Shown here one piece after another: positions 34,428 to 43,252 of a stretch of 64,000 bases of DNA. Position 1 is the first letter of the stretch. Each line of letters begins with the position of its first letter. The stretch is from Sphingobacterium sp. Lineage in GTDB: Bacteria; Bacteroidota; Bacteroidia; Sphingobacteriales; Sphingobacteriaceae. The translations under genes were made by a program, and so were the position numbers. The notes under the pieces are model-generated. The model worked only from the letters and a program-made list of their open reading frames with translations, searched no databases and was not told the origin of the DNA. Location: the NCBI GenBank assembly GCA_031253985.1, contig JAIRVH010000042.1, positions 62,001 through 126,000 of the forward strand. Direction: 5' to 3'.

Positions 34428-34580
34428 TTTGCTCTTCTTCAATCCCGGACGGGATACATTTGCGACAAAAGTAAACCTATCCAAAAAAAGAAAAGTCATT
34501 TAAAGGCAATTAAATGTAGACCAATCTGGCTGCGTACGTGTTTGCCGGAGAACCGAAGAAAATAAATTGTAAAATTAATA

Positions 34581-36557
34581 TTACTGCACTGGAAGCCGCA
34601 CCTTAAAGGTGGTTCCGCCCGCGGAGTTGCTCTCTACAGCGATATGTCCATTATGCAGTTCTACAATTTCACGGCAGAGATAGAGGCCTATGCCAAATCC
34701 CGAGATTGTTCCGACCCGATCTTTTCCTGCCCTGTAAAATCGCTCGAATATCTGATCGCGGTCTTCCTCGGCAATTCCCATCCCTTGGTCGCTGACAAAA
34801 ATTTCTATATCCTTGTTTTCCGTGGCCAAATAGCCAAATGTAATCTGGGTTCCTATCGGCGAATATTTGGCTGCATTTTCTACCAGATTTTGGATTACCT
34901 GTGCAATCTTATTCAGGTCAGCATCGATGGATAGACTTTGCGTCAGGTCAGCGACAATCTGATGAGAGTGGATCCTCAGTTTAAATTCATCTTCAAGTTC
35001 AGTAAATAATTCCTTCAGATCAAATACTTCTCTTTCGATCATCATTCTGCCAGAGTCGAACCGCGAAATGTTCAGGAATCCATTGATGAGGTTCTTCATA
35101 TTGCGGACCTGTCGAAGAGCTTTCATCGTGACATCCTGGTAATTCGTATTTGCTGTAAGAATTGCCTGACGCTGCATCAATTGAAGATAGGCGTTTATAG
35201 AGGTCAGGGGGGTCTTTAGTTCATGGCTCGCGATGCTTATAAAATCATTTTTCCGCTGTTCCTCAGCCTTCTGTTCGGTAATATCCCTTAACGTACCATT
35301 CAGACTTACGGCTTTTCCCTTGGCATCATAAAACACTTTACCACGGGCCTGCACGAGTCTGCCATTTGGAGCCTGTGGGTGGATGATACGGTATTCAATA
35401 AAGTAATTGCCATCCGACTCTTCGCTAAGCGCATCAGTGATGGCAGCCATTACACGTTCCTGATCTTGTTCTACGATGGAATTAATTGCGGCGGATAAAT
35501 CCAATTGATCCTCATCGCTTAAACCGAACCATAGTTTTAATAGCGCATTTCCGGAGAACAGGTTCACCTCAGGCTCATAATAGAACGTGGCAAGCTCTCC
35601 GGCATCAATAGCCAGGGACAGCATTTGTTGGTCTTTTTCGCTTTTCCGGCGTTCAAGAACCTGGTCGGTAATTTCTTCCAGGATGATCAGAATTCCCGTA
35701 ACGTCATTATCCGCTGAAAAAATAGGTTGATAAATGGAGTTTACGACCGCCTCCCGCAGTCCGTCCTTGTGGCGCAGCAGTATGGAAAGTTCATTATTTG
35801 TTTTCCGTTCGCCTTTTTCAAACGCTTCGCGGAGCCATTGGTTCATGGGTTGGCCTTGCAGCTCGGGCCTTGCGGTTTCGTGGGGCAGGCCTTGCACTTC
35901 CGCCAAATGACGTCCCCAGATCTTTAATATGGTTGGATTGGCAATGTCAATAATTAATTCCGGACCCTTTAGCATCGCTATGCCGACCGGCGCCTGCTCA
36001 ATAATTGTCCGCACCTGTTCACGGCTTTCTGCCAGAAGATTTAAAGAGTTGTTGAGCTCATCATTTGTGGCGGTCAATTCTTCCAGCGTTGCGGCCATTT
36101 CCTCCATAAGCCCCTGTTCCTTTTTTTCTTTTTCCCGTATTTGTTGCTGATGCTGCCTTCTTAAAGTAACGTTGTGGGCAGTGTTCAAAATGCACCAGGT
36201 TTTGTTGTTTTGGTCTAATAGGGCCCTATATTCATAATCGAAATAGTCGGTCACGGGAACTCCATCCTTTATGAGCCTGGCTGGTGCCTCCTTAACGGAA
36301 TAGGATTTGCCCGTACGCCAAACCTCCTGCAGAATAGATAAAAACGGCTGGTCTTCCAGTTCAGGAATAGCACTGATCAGCGCCTTTCCAATAACGGACG
36401 CGTCTTTCCCCCATACGCTAAGCATACCCTCATTGGCAAACTGGATGGTCATCTCTGTTCCAGTATAGATTGATGTGGGCTCGGGAGAACAGCTCAGTGC
36501 CTGTAAGATAAGGTCCTCGCCAAATGAGGCGCTGCCAAATATTTTTTTGATGTCCAT
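34581..36557 (-). CDS. PAS-domain sensor histidine kinase (658 aa)
   Basis: No membrane span, so a soluble sensor. PAS regions at about 15-135, 190-305 and 310-430 are separated by a coiled coil (140-185, EKKEQGLMEEMAATLEELTATNDELN). The kinase core carries the H-box SIASHELKTPL, N-box NLVENAAKYS, G1 SDQGMGI, F-box and G2 SGFGIGLYLC. It is an orthodox kinase without a receiver. No response regulator is adjacent. It is a single gene between the DHA2 pump and the flavin reductase. Confidence 0.95.
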   Translation of the reverse strand: MDIKKIFGSASFGEDLILQALSCSPEPTSIYTGTEMTIQFANEGMLSVWGKDASVIGKALISAIPELEDQPFLSILQEVWRTGKSYSVKEAPARLIKDGVPVTDYFDYEYRALLDQNNKTWCILNTAHNVTLRRQHQQQIREKEKKEQGLMEEMAATLEELTATNDELNNSLNLLAESREQVRTIIEQAPVGIAMLKGPELIIDIANPTILKIWGRHLAEVQGLPHETARPELQGQPMNQWLREAFEKGERKTNNELSILLRHKDGLREAVVNSIYQPIFSADNDVTGILIILEEITDQVLERRKSEKDQQMLSLAIDAGELATFYYEPEVNLFSGNALLKLWFGLSDEDQLDLSAAINSIVEQDQERVMAAITDALSEESDGNYFIEYRIIHPQAPNGRLVQARGKVFYDAKGKAVSLNGTLRDITEQKAEEQRKNDFISIASHELKTPLTSINAYLQLMQRQAILTANTNYQDVTMKALRQVRNMKNLINGFLNISRFDSGRMMIEREVFDLKELFTELEDEFKLRIHSHQIVADLTQSLSIDADLNKIAQVIQNLVENAAKYSPIGTQITFGYLATENKDIEIFVSDQGMGIAEEDRDQIFERFYRAGKDRVGTISGFGIGLYLCREIVELHNGHIAVESNSAGGTTFKVRLPVQ

Positions 36558-36677
36558 TAGACCAAAGATAAAAAATACATTCTATAGCGTAATACATTAT
36601 CTTCCGCTCCGGGAAGTAAAGTTTTGAAGAAAGCTGAACCATCTGCTTTCTGTATGCAAATCCCGGCGAAAAGTCGC

Positions 36678-37286
36678 TTAAGGCTTTGCATAAGGTAACC
36701 GTTCAATGCGGCTCGTGGTATGGTAGCTGTCAAGACCGCTTGTGGTCACTGTCCCGGCTTCTTCGATATCGATATAGCCATCCTCTTTTAAACAGTTGTC
36801 GGGCACGAAAACGGTTGCGATCTGGCCAATGACCAGGGTAGTTCCATTCAGCTCAATGGCTGTTTTCTGAACAAAGTTGCAGGCAAACTTTATTTTGCTC
36901 TCGCGGACAAAAGGGACCGGGATTTTTTCGAGGTATTCCGGACTGAGGCCAACCTTTTCAAATTCACTCACACCCTTGGGATATTTGGCACTGCATTGAT
37001 GTGCCTGCTGGACAAACTCGGGTGAGACATGATTAATGGTGTAACATTGCTGATCCAGTATATTCTCCAGGGTGCTGCTAAAATCTGTCGCTGGCCTGAG
37101 TATGATACCGCAGAGCGCGGGATCTGCGCCCAGGTGGAACAAACTGCTGAACGTGGCTAGATTTTCACTTCCGTCCCTGTTTTTTGTACCGATCAATACC
37201 AGGCTTTTAAAACCGCCCAGCGAGTTGATAAAATTAGCTCTGTATCTTCTTTCAAATGCCGCAATGGCCTGTTCATTATAAATCAT
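36678..37286 (-). CDS. Flavin reductase-like, FMN-binding split-barrel protein (202 aa)
   Basis: Residues 15-180 match the flavin-reductase-like split barrel: FINSLGGFKSLVLIGTKNRDGSENLATFSS, LCGIILRPATD, CYTINHVSPEFVQQAH and KIKFACNFVQKTAIELNGTTLVIGQI. It should bind FMN and either reduce it with NAD(P)H or act as an FMN oxidoreductase. It follows the DUF2867 gene by 17 bases on the same strand, an association also seen in light-stress (photolyase) clusters of other bacteria. Confidence 0.87.
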   Translation of the reverse strand: MIYNEQAIAAFERRYRANFINSLGGFKSLVLIGTKNRDGSENLATFSSLFHLGADPALCGIILRPATDFSSTLENILDQQCYTINHVSPEFVQQAHQCSAKYPKGVSEFEKVGLSPEYLEKIPVPFVRESKIKFACNFVQKTAIELNGTTLVIGQIATVFVPDNCLKEDGYIDIEEAGTVTTSGLDSYHTTSRIERLPYAKP

Positions 37287-37303
37287 CGTTCACAAATACT
37301 TTT

Positions 37304-38722
37304 CTAGGTGTTAGCAATTCTATTAATCATGCCCCTAAATATGAAGCCATGGAAGGGCCATACTGCATACCAGTAGAGCCTTCCGGCAAGGCCAAGGGGC
37401 CTGAAAGTCGCGGTCTGTAGCAGGATATTATCTTCAATTTTAAATTCTAGCCATGCCTCTCCCGGTAGTTTCATCTCGGCATAGAGCAGCAATCGTTTTG
37501 TCTTTTTGTCTGCGATCAGAACGCGCCAAAAATCAAGTGCATCGCCGGCCGACAGGTCACTTTTATTCTTTCGTCCCCGCCGCATGCCCACTCCGCCAAC
37601 TAACTGATCCATGAATCCACGGATTTTCCAGAGCCAGTTGCCATAATACCAGCCAGAATTGCCACCTATGGACCATATTTTCGTTAATGATGCCTCACTA
37701 TTAGGAAGGGGAGCCGTGCGGACATCCCTAAAGCAACCATAAGTGGGCACTTCCAGCAAACGGGTGAGTCCGCCCGATAAAATATGACTCGTCTGGGCAT
37801 CTTTCCAGCTGGAAACCACATTGTCGCTTTCAATTTTTTGAAAAGCTAACTGGATGGATGCGCGGTAATTGATCAACTTGATACCCAATTCGTCGGCCAG
37901 GCGATTTGGTTTACAGATCACTTCCACTTTCATGCTATCAACCAGGTTTTTGGCCAGGTTATAGGAAGTTGAGGTCACAAAATAGAGCCAGTAGGAGGAA
38001 AGCCGCGGCGTCATAAGCGGGATCACAAAGATGTGCCGCCTAAGTTTTCGTTCGGCAGCATATTGCAGCAGCATCTCTTTATAGCTGAGGATGTCTGGAC
38101 CGCCGATATCATAGCTTTTGTTAAAGGTATGCGGGTTGGCGATAACACCGATCATAAATTCGATCACGTTGCGTATGGCGATAGGCTGACATTTCGTCTT
38201 CAGCCATCTGGGCGTAATCATCACTGGAAGTTTTTCCACAAGGTCGCGAATGATCTCGAACGATGCGCTTCCCGAGCCAACGATGATACCGGCCCGCAGG
38301 GTGGTGATCGGAATCCGCCCGCTAGCCAGGATGTTTTCAACGTTTCTTCTCGAGTCGAGATGCTTCGATAAGTGATCTGAATTAATTATTCCACTCAGAT
38401 AAATGATCTGCTGCGCGCTGGTTTTTTCCATAAAGTTCCTGAAGTTGGTTGCACATTGCGCTTCCATTTGCTGGAAATCACCTGACTGCGTCGCCATGGA
38501 ATGGATCAGGAAATAAGCGATGTCAATTTCAGGAGGAATATTTTTTAGGGTCTCCTGATCCAGGAAGTCAACTTCGACAACTTCAACAGGTCCCGGGATG
38601 GCTGACGTATCAAAACGATTTTTATCTCTTACACAGCAGATAACTTCATGCCCCTGTTCCAGCAACACAGGCAAAAGACGTTTTCCGATATACCCGGTAA
38701 CTCCGGTCAAGAGAATTTTCAT
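37304..38722 (-). CDS. NAD(P)-binding SDR with C-terminal DUF2867 (472 aa)
   Basis: The N-terminal 1-290 is an extended SDR/NmrA-like Rossmann domain (LLTGVTGYIGKRLLP, YLSGIINSDHLSKHLDSRRNVE, LRAGIIVGSGSASFEII). The C-terminal 330-472 is a DUF2867 domain (GNSGWYYGNWLWKIRGFMDQLVGG, GDALDFWRVL, GEAWLEFKI). Orthologues often lie beside cryptochrome/photolyase and flavin reductase genes; the photolyase is not present here. A CAAATATA (minus TATATTTG) box at 38764-38771 is a possible -7 element. Confidence 0.88.
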   Translation of the reverse strand: MKILLTGVTGYIGKRLLPVLLEQGHEVICCVRDKNRFDTSAIPGPVEVVEVDFLDQETLKNIPPEIDIAYFLIHSMATQSGDFQQMEAQCATNFRNFMEKTSAQQIIYLSGIINSDHLSKHLDSRRNVENILASGRIPITTLRAGIIVGSGSASFEIIRDLVEKLPVMITPRWLKTKCQPIAIRNVIEFMIGVIANPHTFNKSYDIGGPDILSYKEMLLQYAAERKLRRHIFVIPLMTPRLSSYWLYFVTSTSYNLAKNLVDSMKVEVICKPNRLADELGIKLINYRASIQLAFQKIESDNVVSSWKDAQTSHILSGGLTRLLEVPTYGCFRDVRTAPLPNSEASLTKIWSIGGNSGWYYGNWLWKIRGFMDQLVGGVGMRRGRKNKSDLSAGDALDFWRVLIADKKTKRLLLYAEMKLPGEAWLEFKIEDNILLQTATFRPLGLAGRLYWYAVWPFHGFIFRGMINRIANT

Positions 38723-38860
38723 AGCCTGGATTGTTTTGTGGCAGTTGTTAATTTTGTTATATACAAATATACCAAAATGCAGACTATATTGTTTTTGTTT
38801 GGTGTATTTTTATTCTATTGTGTTGAAGTCTACCTTATTGATTATCGTGAAGTCGGAAAT

Positions 38861-38888
38861 AAAAAAGGCGCACGGGAGCGTGCGCCTT
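38861..38888 (-). terminator. Intrinsic terminator of the NEW3-ABC operon
   Basis: On the minus strand a perfect 10-bp stem AAGGCGCACG / CGTGCGCCTT with 4-base loop is followed by T6, a textbook intrinsic terminator 45 bases past the permease stop. Confidence 0.9.
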
Positions 38889-38933
38889 ACAGTTTATGAA
38901 TGCAGTTTTGACAAACTGCTTTGGTGGAAGCGC

Positions 38934-39932
38934 TTAACTTCTGATTTCCCGCCGCATGAAAATGTAATAAGACCAGGCAAAACAGATCATCATGGCTGCG
39001 CTGAGCCCGCTGACCTGTGGCCAGACCATCAGAAAACTTTCCCGAAAGGAGAGTGGCGAAGGGATGGCACCGACCATCTGTTCCATGGAAATAGGGCCGA
39101 GGCTGCGTACCGAGGGCATTAATAGGGTAGTCGTAGCATCGCTATACAGCTGGCTCGGTGATAACCGGAGCAGATTTAAGATGAGTTCATTGTAGCCGAT
39201 ATACTCCTGCTCCGAAATATAATTGGGGTTGGGCAGAAAGGGGCGTATCGCCAGATTGACCAGGATCGGGAAAAATACGGTGAAAAATAGCCAGATGCCG
39301 ATGGCGGTAAGTGCTGAGGTGGCCGGCTGCCGGAAGCGGATCGACAACAGGATGGACAGGCTAAGCCAGAAGGCAACATAAAGCACACTGATCAAGGTAA
39401 AACCCAAAATACGTAGCAGTTCCTGGGGTTCTATCCGAACGCCGGTACCCAGCAGACCGCCCCCGATCATCAGCATGACCAGCGCAACAAATAATGTTCC
39501 CACCACGGCCAATGGTGCCAGAAATTTGGCGAAAAGCAGATTGTCCCGGTAAATCGGCTGTGCCAGCAAACGGGTCAGTGTTCCATTGTTATATTCTGCA
39601 TTGACGGCGTCAAAACCCAGGGCTATGCCCAATAGTGGCGCCAGAAAGTTTAAAAAAACATGAAATGGCGGAATGGAATTGTCCGTTGTGGTCAGTAGCT
39701 TGAGATAGAGAAAAGACTGATCGGGATCGCGCATATTGCTGACAGCGTCTTTGAGTCCCATAGATGAAACGTAGAGGGATGCGCCGAAGGTCAGTGCAAT
39801 AAGCAGGATCAGTATAATAAAACGCCAGCTGCGGATATGTGCCGCAATTTCTTTGCGGACCAGCACCTGCATCGGAAAGGATGGCCGTTTATTGATATCT
39901 TTTGAAGAAACCGTTGGATTTTTCATAGGCAT
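38934..39932 (-). CDS. ABC-2 type transporter permease (332 aa)
   Basis: Six or so hydrophobic segments, starting with the span FIILILLIALTFGASLYVSSMG and including LGIALGFDAVNAEYNNGTLTRLLAQP, the conserved cytosolic loop of NosY/ABC-2 permeases. A large outside loop follows the first span. Its start overlaps the ATPase gene by 44 bases, so the two are translationally coupled. With the ATPase it should form an exporter or a complex extracting or maturing membrane proteins. Confidence 0.92.
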   Translation of the reverse strand: MPMKNPTVSSKDINKRPSFPMQVLVRKEIAAHIRSWRFIILILLIALTFGASLYVSSMGLKDAVSNMRDPDQSFLYLKLLTTTDNSIPPFHVFLNFLAPLLGIALGFDAVNAEYNNGTLTRLLAQPIYRDNLLFAKFLAPLAVVGTLFVALVMLMIGGGLLGTGVRIEPQELLRILGFTLISVLYVAFWLSLSILLSIRFRQPATSALTAIGIWLFFTVFFPILVNLAIRPFLPNPNYISEQEYIGYNELILNLLRLSPSQLYSDATTTLLMPSVRSLGPISMEQMVGAIPSPLSFRESFLMVWPQVSGLSAAMMICFAWSYYIFMRREIRS

Positions 39933-40896
39933 TATCTGTAGTTATGCTGTTCTCAAAATAGGTATTATAAATATCGTCGAGCTGGTAGTCGTTGCGGCTC
40001 ACGGAAACAATAGCAGCACCATTGTTTACCAGCATGCGTACCGCCATTGCCGTCGTATCGCTGTCTGTCTTTAATTCGATGGTCAGTCCGTTCACCGTAA
40101 GATCACGGAGTCCGGGCAGGGCCTTTAATGCTTCTTCAAACCGTTTGATATCTCCTTGGGCATGTTCAAGGGTAATGACGGTACTGATGCCTTTCTGCTG
40201 CTGCAGGTTATGGGCAAGGCTTTCGAGCGACCCTTCAACCAGTAGCTTTCCGCCAACAAAAATACCTACGCGATCGCATACGCGCTGCACCTGGTGGAGG
40301 TGGTGTGAAGAAAGCAGTACCGTGAGGTTATGCTCCCTGCTGAGCTGCTTGATGAGTTCGAGGAATTCGTCAACACCCTTGGGATCAATGCCCAGCGTAG
40401 GTTCGTCGAGGATAGCAACCTCAGGAGCCTTGATGAGCACTTCGGCCAAGCCTAAACGTTGTTTCATCCCACGGGAAAATGCGCCCGTTTTTTTATGCAT
40501 TTCCTTTTCAAGTCCGACAACATGCAACATATCTTTCGCAGATGCTTGCGCATCGGATTCCGAAAGGCCATTTAATCTGGCAATGAAGCATAGGTTTTCC
40601 AGCGCCGTCATATCTGGGTAGAAACCTACATTGTCGGGTAGGTAGCCAACCTTGCGTTTCACCGCGATCGGATTGCGCGTGGCATTATAGCCACAGACAT
40701 AGGCGGTGCCGGCCGTGGGTTCGGTCAAGCCCAGCATCATCAGGATGCTGGTTGTCTTTCCGGCTCCATTGGGGCCAAGCAGGCCAAAGATCTCTCCGGG
40801 ATAAATATGCAGGTCCAACTGGTCTACGGCGGTTACTTTACCGTAGCTTTTTGTCAGGCCTGTCAATTGAATGATAGGGTCCTTCATGATGATCAT
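39889..40896 (-). CDS. ABC transporter ATP-binding protein (335 aa)
   Basis: Walker A GPNGAGKTTS, Q-loop LPDNVGFYPDMTALENL, signature FSRGMKQRLGLAEVL, Walker B EVAILDEPTLGIDPKG and the switch His (LLSSHHLHQV) are all present. This is a complete exporter-type ATPase of the NosF/CcmA group with a C-terminal extension of about 100 residues typical for ABC-2 partners. It begins 16 bases after the NEW3 gene. Confidence 0.95.
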   Translation of the reverse strand: MIIMKDPIIQLTGLTKSYGKVTAVDQLDLHIYPGEIFGLLGPNGAGKTTSILMMLGLTEPTAGTAYVCGYNATRNPIAVKRKVGYLPDNVGFYPDMTALENLCFIARLNGLSESDAQASAKDMLHVVGLEKEMHKKTGAFSRGMKQRLGLAEVLIKAPEVAILDEPTLGIDPKGVDEFLELIKQLSREHNLTVLLSSHHLHQVQRVCDRVGIFVGGKLLVEGSLESLAHNLQQQKGISTVITLEHAQGDIKRFEEALKALPGLRDLTVNGLTIELKTDSDTTAMAVRMLVNNGAAIVSVSRNDYQLDDIYNTYFENSITTDNAYEKSNGFFKRYQ

Positions 40897-40911
40897 CTTT
40901 TTGTAACGCCC

Positions 40912-41766
40912 TTATCTGCGGCCGTATTTGCGGATGAGAAAATACACCAAACCTATGGCCAATACGATGACCAGCATGCCGATCCAGCCCGAAAGCAAAG
41001 AAGTCTTGACGATCATACGGAATGAAATGTCTGCGTTGCTCTGGGATGACTTGACCTCGAATTTGGCGGCATAGTCACCGGCAATGGTTTTGTCGGGAAC
41101 TTTTAGGTTGACTTTGACGTCTATAGATTTACCTGCTTCGAGCTGTTTGATAGTGGATGGATCGAAACTTGCTTCCCATCTGCTGGGTAATTGGGAAGTC
41201 AGCTCCAATGTATTGAGTGGAAGGGTGCCTGTATTTTTGACTTTAAGCAGAAGTTCTTTGCTGCTACCGGATACAACTTCGTCGCTTAGTCTGCCACTGG
41301 CTGTGGTAAGCTCAAGTGCATAGGAGCCCTTCACGACCGCTTCTAGCGCAAGCTGTAAGGTATCTGTCGGGGATATAGCCCGCACGGGGATCTTATACTT
41401 GTCCGGCTTGGCCGTGATCGGACAACTGATTTCAATGCTGATTTCCTGTGCCTTGTTGGGCTGCATCTGCAGGGAGGTTACGAGCGACCCTTCCACGCGG
41501 TAGCTGATCTGCCATCCGTCGGGCAGTTGGGCATTCAGGTTGTAATTGACCAATTGGGCAGATCCATTCGTCAAGGTCGTCGTATAACGAAAAGGTTCGT
41601 TGCTGGGGGCCTCAATATTGATGAGCCTCGCTTCCAAGCCAGATTTAAGGGGTTTTGTGGTCTGCCCCGATAGATAGAAACTGTTGGCCAGCACTAGAAG
41701 TGCGATAAAAAATGGCCTGAAAGAAAAACGTCGGTCTGTGTTTGTAATTAGTAATTCTGTTAACAT
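40912..41766 (-). CDS. NEW3-domain membrane-anchored protein (284 aa)
   Basis: An N-terminal membrane/signal segment (FIALLVLANSFYLSG), two Ig-like beta domains with the NEW3/alpha-galactosidase-associated look (RYTTTLTNGSAQLVNYNLNAQLPDGW; LLLKVKNTGTLPLNTLELTSQLPSRWEASF) and a C-terminal span (about 258-278, GWIGMLVIVLAIGLVYFLI) ending RKYGRR. The domains face outside. As first gene of an operon with an ABC-2 pair it is a probable extracytoplasmic partner of the exporter; such triads are known but their substrate is not established. Confidence 0.85.
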   Translation of the reverse strand: MLTELLITNTDRRFSFRPFFIALLVLANSFYLSGQTTKPLKSGLEARLINIEAPSNEPFRYTTTLTNGSAQLVNYNLNAQLPDGWQISYRVEGSLVTSLQMQPNKAQEISIEISCPITAKPDKYKIPVRAISPTDTLQLALEAVVKGSYALELTTASGRLSDEVVSGSSKELLLKVKNTGTLPLNTLELTSQLPSRWEASFDPSTIKQLEAGKSIDVKVNLKVPDKTIAGDYAAKFEVKSSQSNADISFRMIVKTSLLSGWIGMLVIVLAIGLVYFLIRKYGRR

Positions 41767-41975
41767 GATCCAATAACTAAAATTTATATTTAAATAGAAT
41801 ATTAGCTTTTAAAAAATGTCGGTTTGGGTAGCTCAGGTACCTTGTTGAAAAACCGCACCCAAATTAAAAATCAATTTGATAAAAATCAAGGCTTAAAGAA
41901 AAATGATTGTAAAAAAAATGTGTTTAAGTGGTCTGTAGGCCGATAGCCTGTGTTGTATGCGGGATTGTATTTCCG

Positions 41976-42266
41976 TCAGTCAAAGTTGACTGACCGGAAG
42001 GTTTTTTTAATGATCATCTTGGTATTCTCGGCCAATTCATCCAGTGTACAGTGAATGGACCGTAATTGTGTCTTCGAAGTCGCGGTGTCGTTCAGCAGAA
42101 GATTGATGCGTAATCGTCTCCTATCGGAGGCCTCTGGCTCACCGCGTAATTCATCAAATAGTTCATGAATAATCTTTTCACAGCTGTTTTTGTCAAAATT
42201 GGCGATCGTGATGTAACGTCCATGGCAGTACATCTGTAATTCAATATAGTAATTGGATGTTTTCAT
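41976..42266 (-). CDS. Small hypothetical protein next to hsp20 (96 aa)
   Basis: ATG at 42266 (MKTSNYYIELQMYCHGRYITIANFDK) is the natural start. The product is mixed alpha/beta: an N-terminal strand pair, then charged helices (ACEKIIHELFDELRGEP-like and CTLDELAENTKMIIKKTF). No motif recognised and no membrane segment. It lies 76 bases after hsp20 on the same strand, so it may be part of a heat-shock unit. Confidence 0.75.
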   Translation of the reverse strand: MKTSNYYIELQMYCHGRYITIANFDKNSCEKIIHELFDELRGEPEASDRRRLRINLLLNDTATSKTQLRSIHCTLDELAENTKMIIKKTFRSVNFD

Positions 42267-42342
42267 AATCTTTGCATTAAAGTCTAAAAAATAGGTTAGC
42301 CCCCAGGGGAGGCTAACCAAGTTAATGCTGCTATCTGGATTT

Positions 42343-42789
42343 TTAGGATATTTCGATCATCCGCGGTTCTTTCTGTTTGGCTTCTTCTTTCTTTGGTATG
42401 GTCAATCGGAGCATACCATTTTCATAGCGTGCCTGGATATTGTCCTGATCGACAACCTCCTTCTGAAGTTCAAAGCTGCGTTGGAAAGATTGGTAGCTGA
42501 ACTCCCGGCGTGTATAGTTGTCCTGATGTTCCTCGTTTTCTTCCTGCTTAGCCGAAGATATGGTCAATAGATTGCCGTCGAGTGTCACCTTGAAGTCGTC
42601 TTTGGCCATGCCGGGTGCGGCGACCTCCACTTCGAAGCTATCCGGGTTTTCCTTAATGTTGACCGCAGGAACGGTGGTACTTGTTGATGAGTAATTTTTG
42701 TTGTCCCAGTTTAAAAGCTCTCGGTTAAAATTATCAAACATGGGCGAAAAAAGTGAAAAATTGTTCCAGTTTCTTTTTGCAAGTTTCAT
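42343..42789 (-). CDS. Small heat-shock protein, Hsp20/alpha-crystallin (148 aa)
   Basis: The alpha-crystallin domain spans about 40-138: PAVNIKENPDSFEVEVAAPGM, DGNLLTISSAK, the Y-x-R-R-E-F-S-Y-Q-S-F-Q-R-S-F segment, YENGMLRLTIPKK, with the C-terminal I-E-I tail replacing the I-x-I motif. It is an ATP-independent holding chaperone in the cytosol. A very strong ribosome site and an upstream palindrome suggest high, stress-controlled expression. Confidence 0.95.
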   Translation of the reverse strand: MKLAKRNWNNFSLFSPMFDNFNRELLNWDNKNYSSTSTTVPAVNIKENPDSFEVEVAAPGMAKDDFKVTLDGNLLTISSAKQEENEEHQDNYTRREFSYQSFQRSFELQKEVVDQDNIQARYENGMLRLTIPKKEEAKQKEPRMIEIS

Positions 42790-42792
42790 AGT

Positions 42793-42800
42793 AACCTCCT
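42793..42800 (-). promoter_or_regulatory. Strong Shine-Dalgarno site of hsp20
   Basis: AGGAGGTT on the minus strand, 3 bases before the ATG by the end of the site and 8-11 by its core. This is a near-perfect anti-16S match, unusual in Bacteroidota. Confidence 0.65.
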
Positions 42801-42833
42801 TTTAATGAAAGTATAACAATAAATTATAATTGT

Positions 42834-42847
42834 CAGTCGGCCGACTG
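42834..42847. promoter_or_regulatory. 14-bp palindrome upstream of hsp20
   Basis: CAGTCGGCCGACTG, perfect, 45-58 bases before the hsp20 ATG. A candidate operator for a stress regulator; no regulator is adjacent. Confidence 0.5.
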
Positions 42848-43079
42848 TATTAAAAATATAGCAAAAAAAATACCGCGCTTAAAAAACTGAAATTTTTGCA
42901 GCAAAACTGTCAAATTTTACCTGATAAATTGACAGAAATGTCATTATCACTTCTTGGCTAGGTATGGACCCCAAAAGTTCGAGTCTGTGTCGGCAAACTG
43001 CTAATTGAAATTTTTTCAAACGATGTCCAGCTCAATGTTGTCCTTATAATAATCCATTTGATGGATAACTTAGTTAGTT
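42848..43079. other. Gap between hsp20 and the SDR gene, left part
   Basis: With its continuation to 43252 this is a 400-base gap without a gene. It holds the divergent upstream sequences of hsp20 and the SDR. A GGACCCCAAAAGTTCGAG stretch at 42966-42983 resembles the termini of Bacteroidota IS3-type elements, but no transposase or partner inverted repeat is present. Confidence 0.3.
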
Positions 43080-43111
43080 AAGACCAGAGCTTCTTGGAGG
43101 TTTCTGGTCTT
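43080..43111 (+). terminator. Orphan intrinsic terminator
   Basis: 9-bp stem AAGACCAGA / TCTGGTCTT with a 14-base loop, followed by TTCTTTTTG on the plus strand. No plus-strand gene precedes it, so it could end a small RNA or be left from a lost gene. The right part of the gap (43112-43252) holds the SDR promoter. Confidence 0.55.
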
Positions 43112-43252
43112 TTCTTTTTGCTGGAAGCTACCGACTTGGATGACCCATGAACGCCATTACCCTTAATTTGGTTAGAAATTTCCCCGATTCGACTACAAAT
43201 GATTGCCCATGGATGAAGAAATTTGTCTTATTAAATTTAAAAGGAAGTAGAC

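Noticed and set aside
42966..42983. IS3-like terminal sequence (GGACCCCAAAAGTT)
   Set aside because: No transposase fragment, no partner inverted repeat and no target duplication were found; kept only as a remark.
43138..43211. Pair of GAT..CCCATG sequences upstream of the SDR at 43253
   Set aside because: Only about ten loosely matched bases, 62 bp apart; too weak beside the clean repeats at 30646 and 51856.
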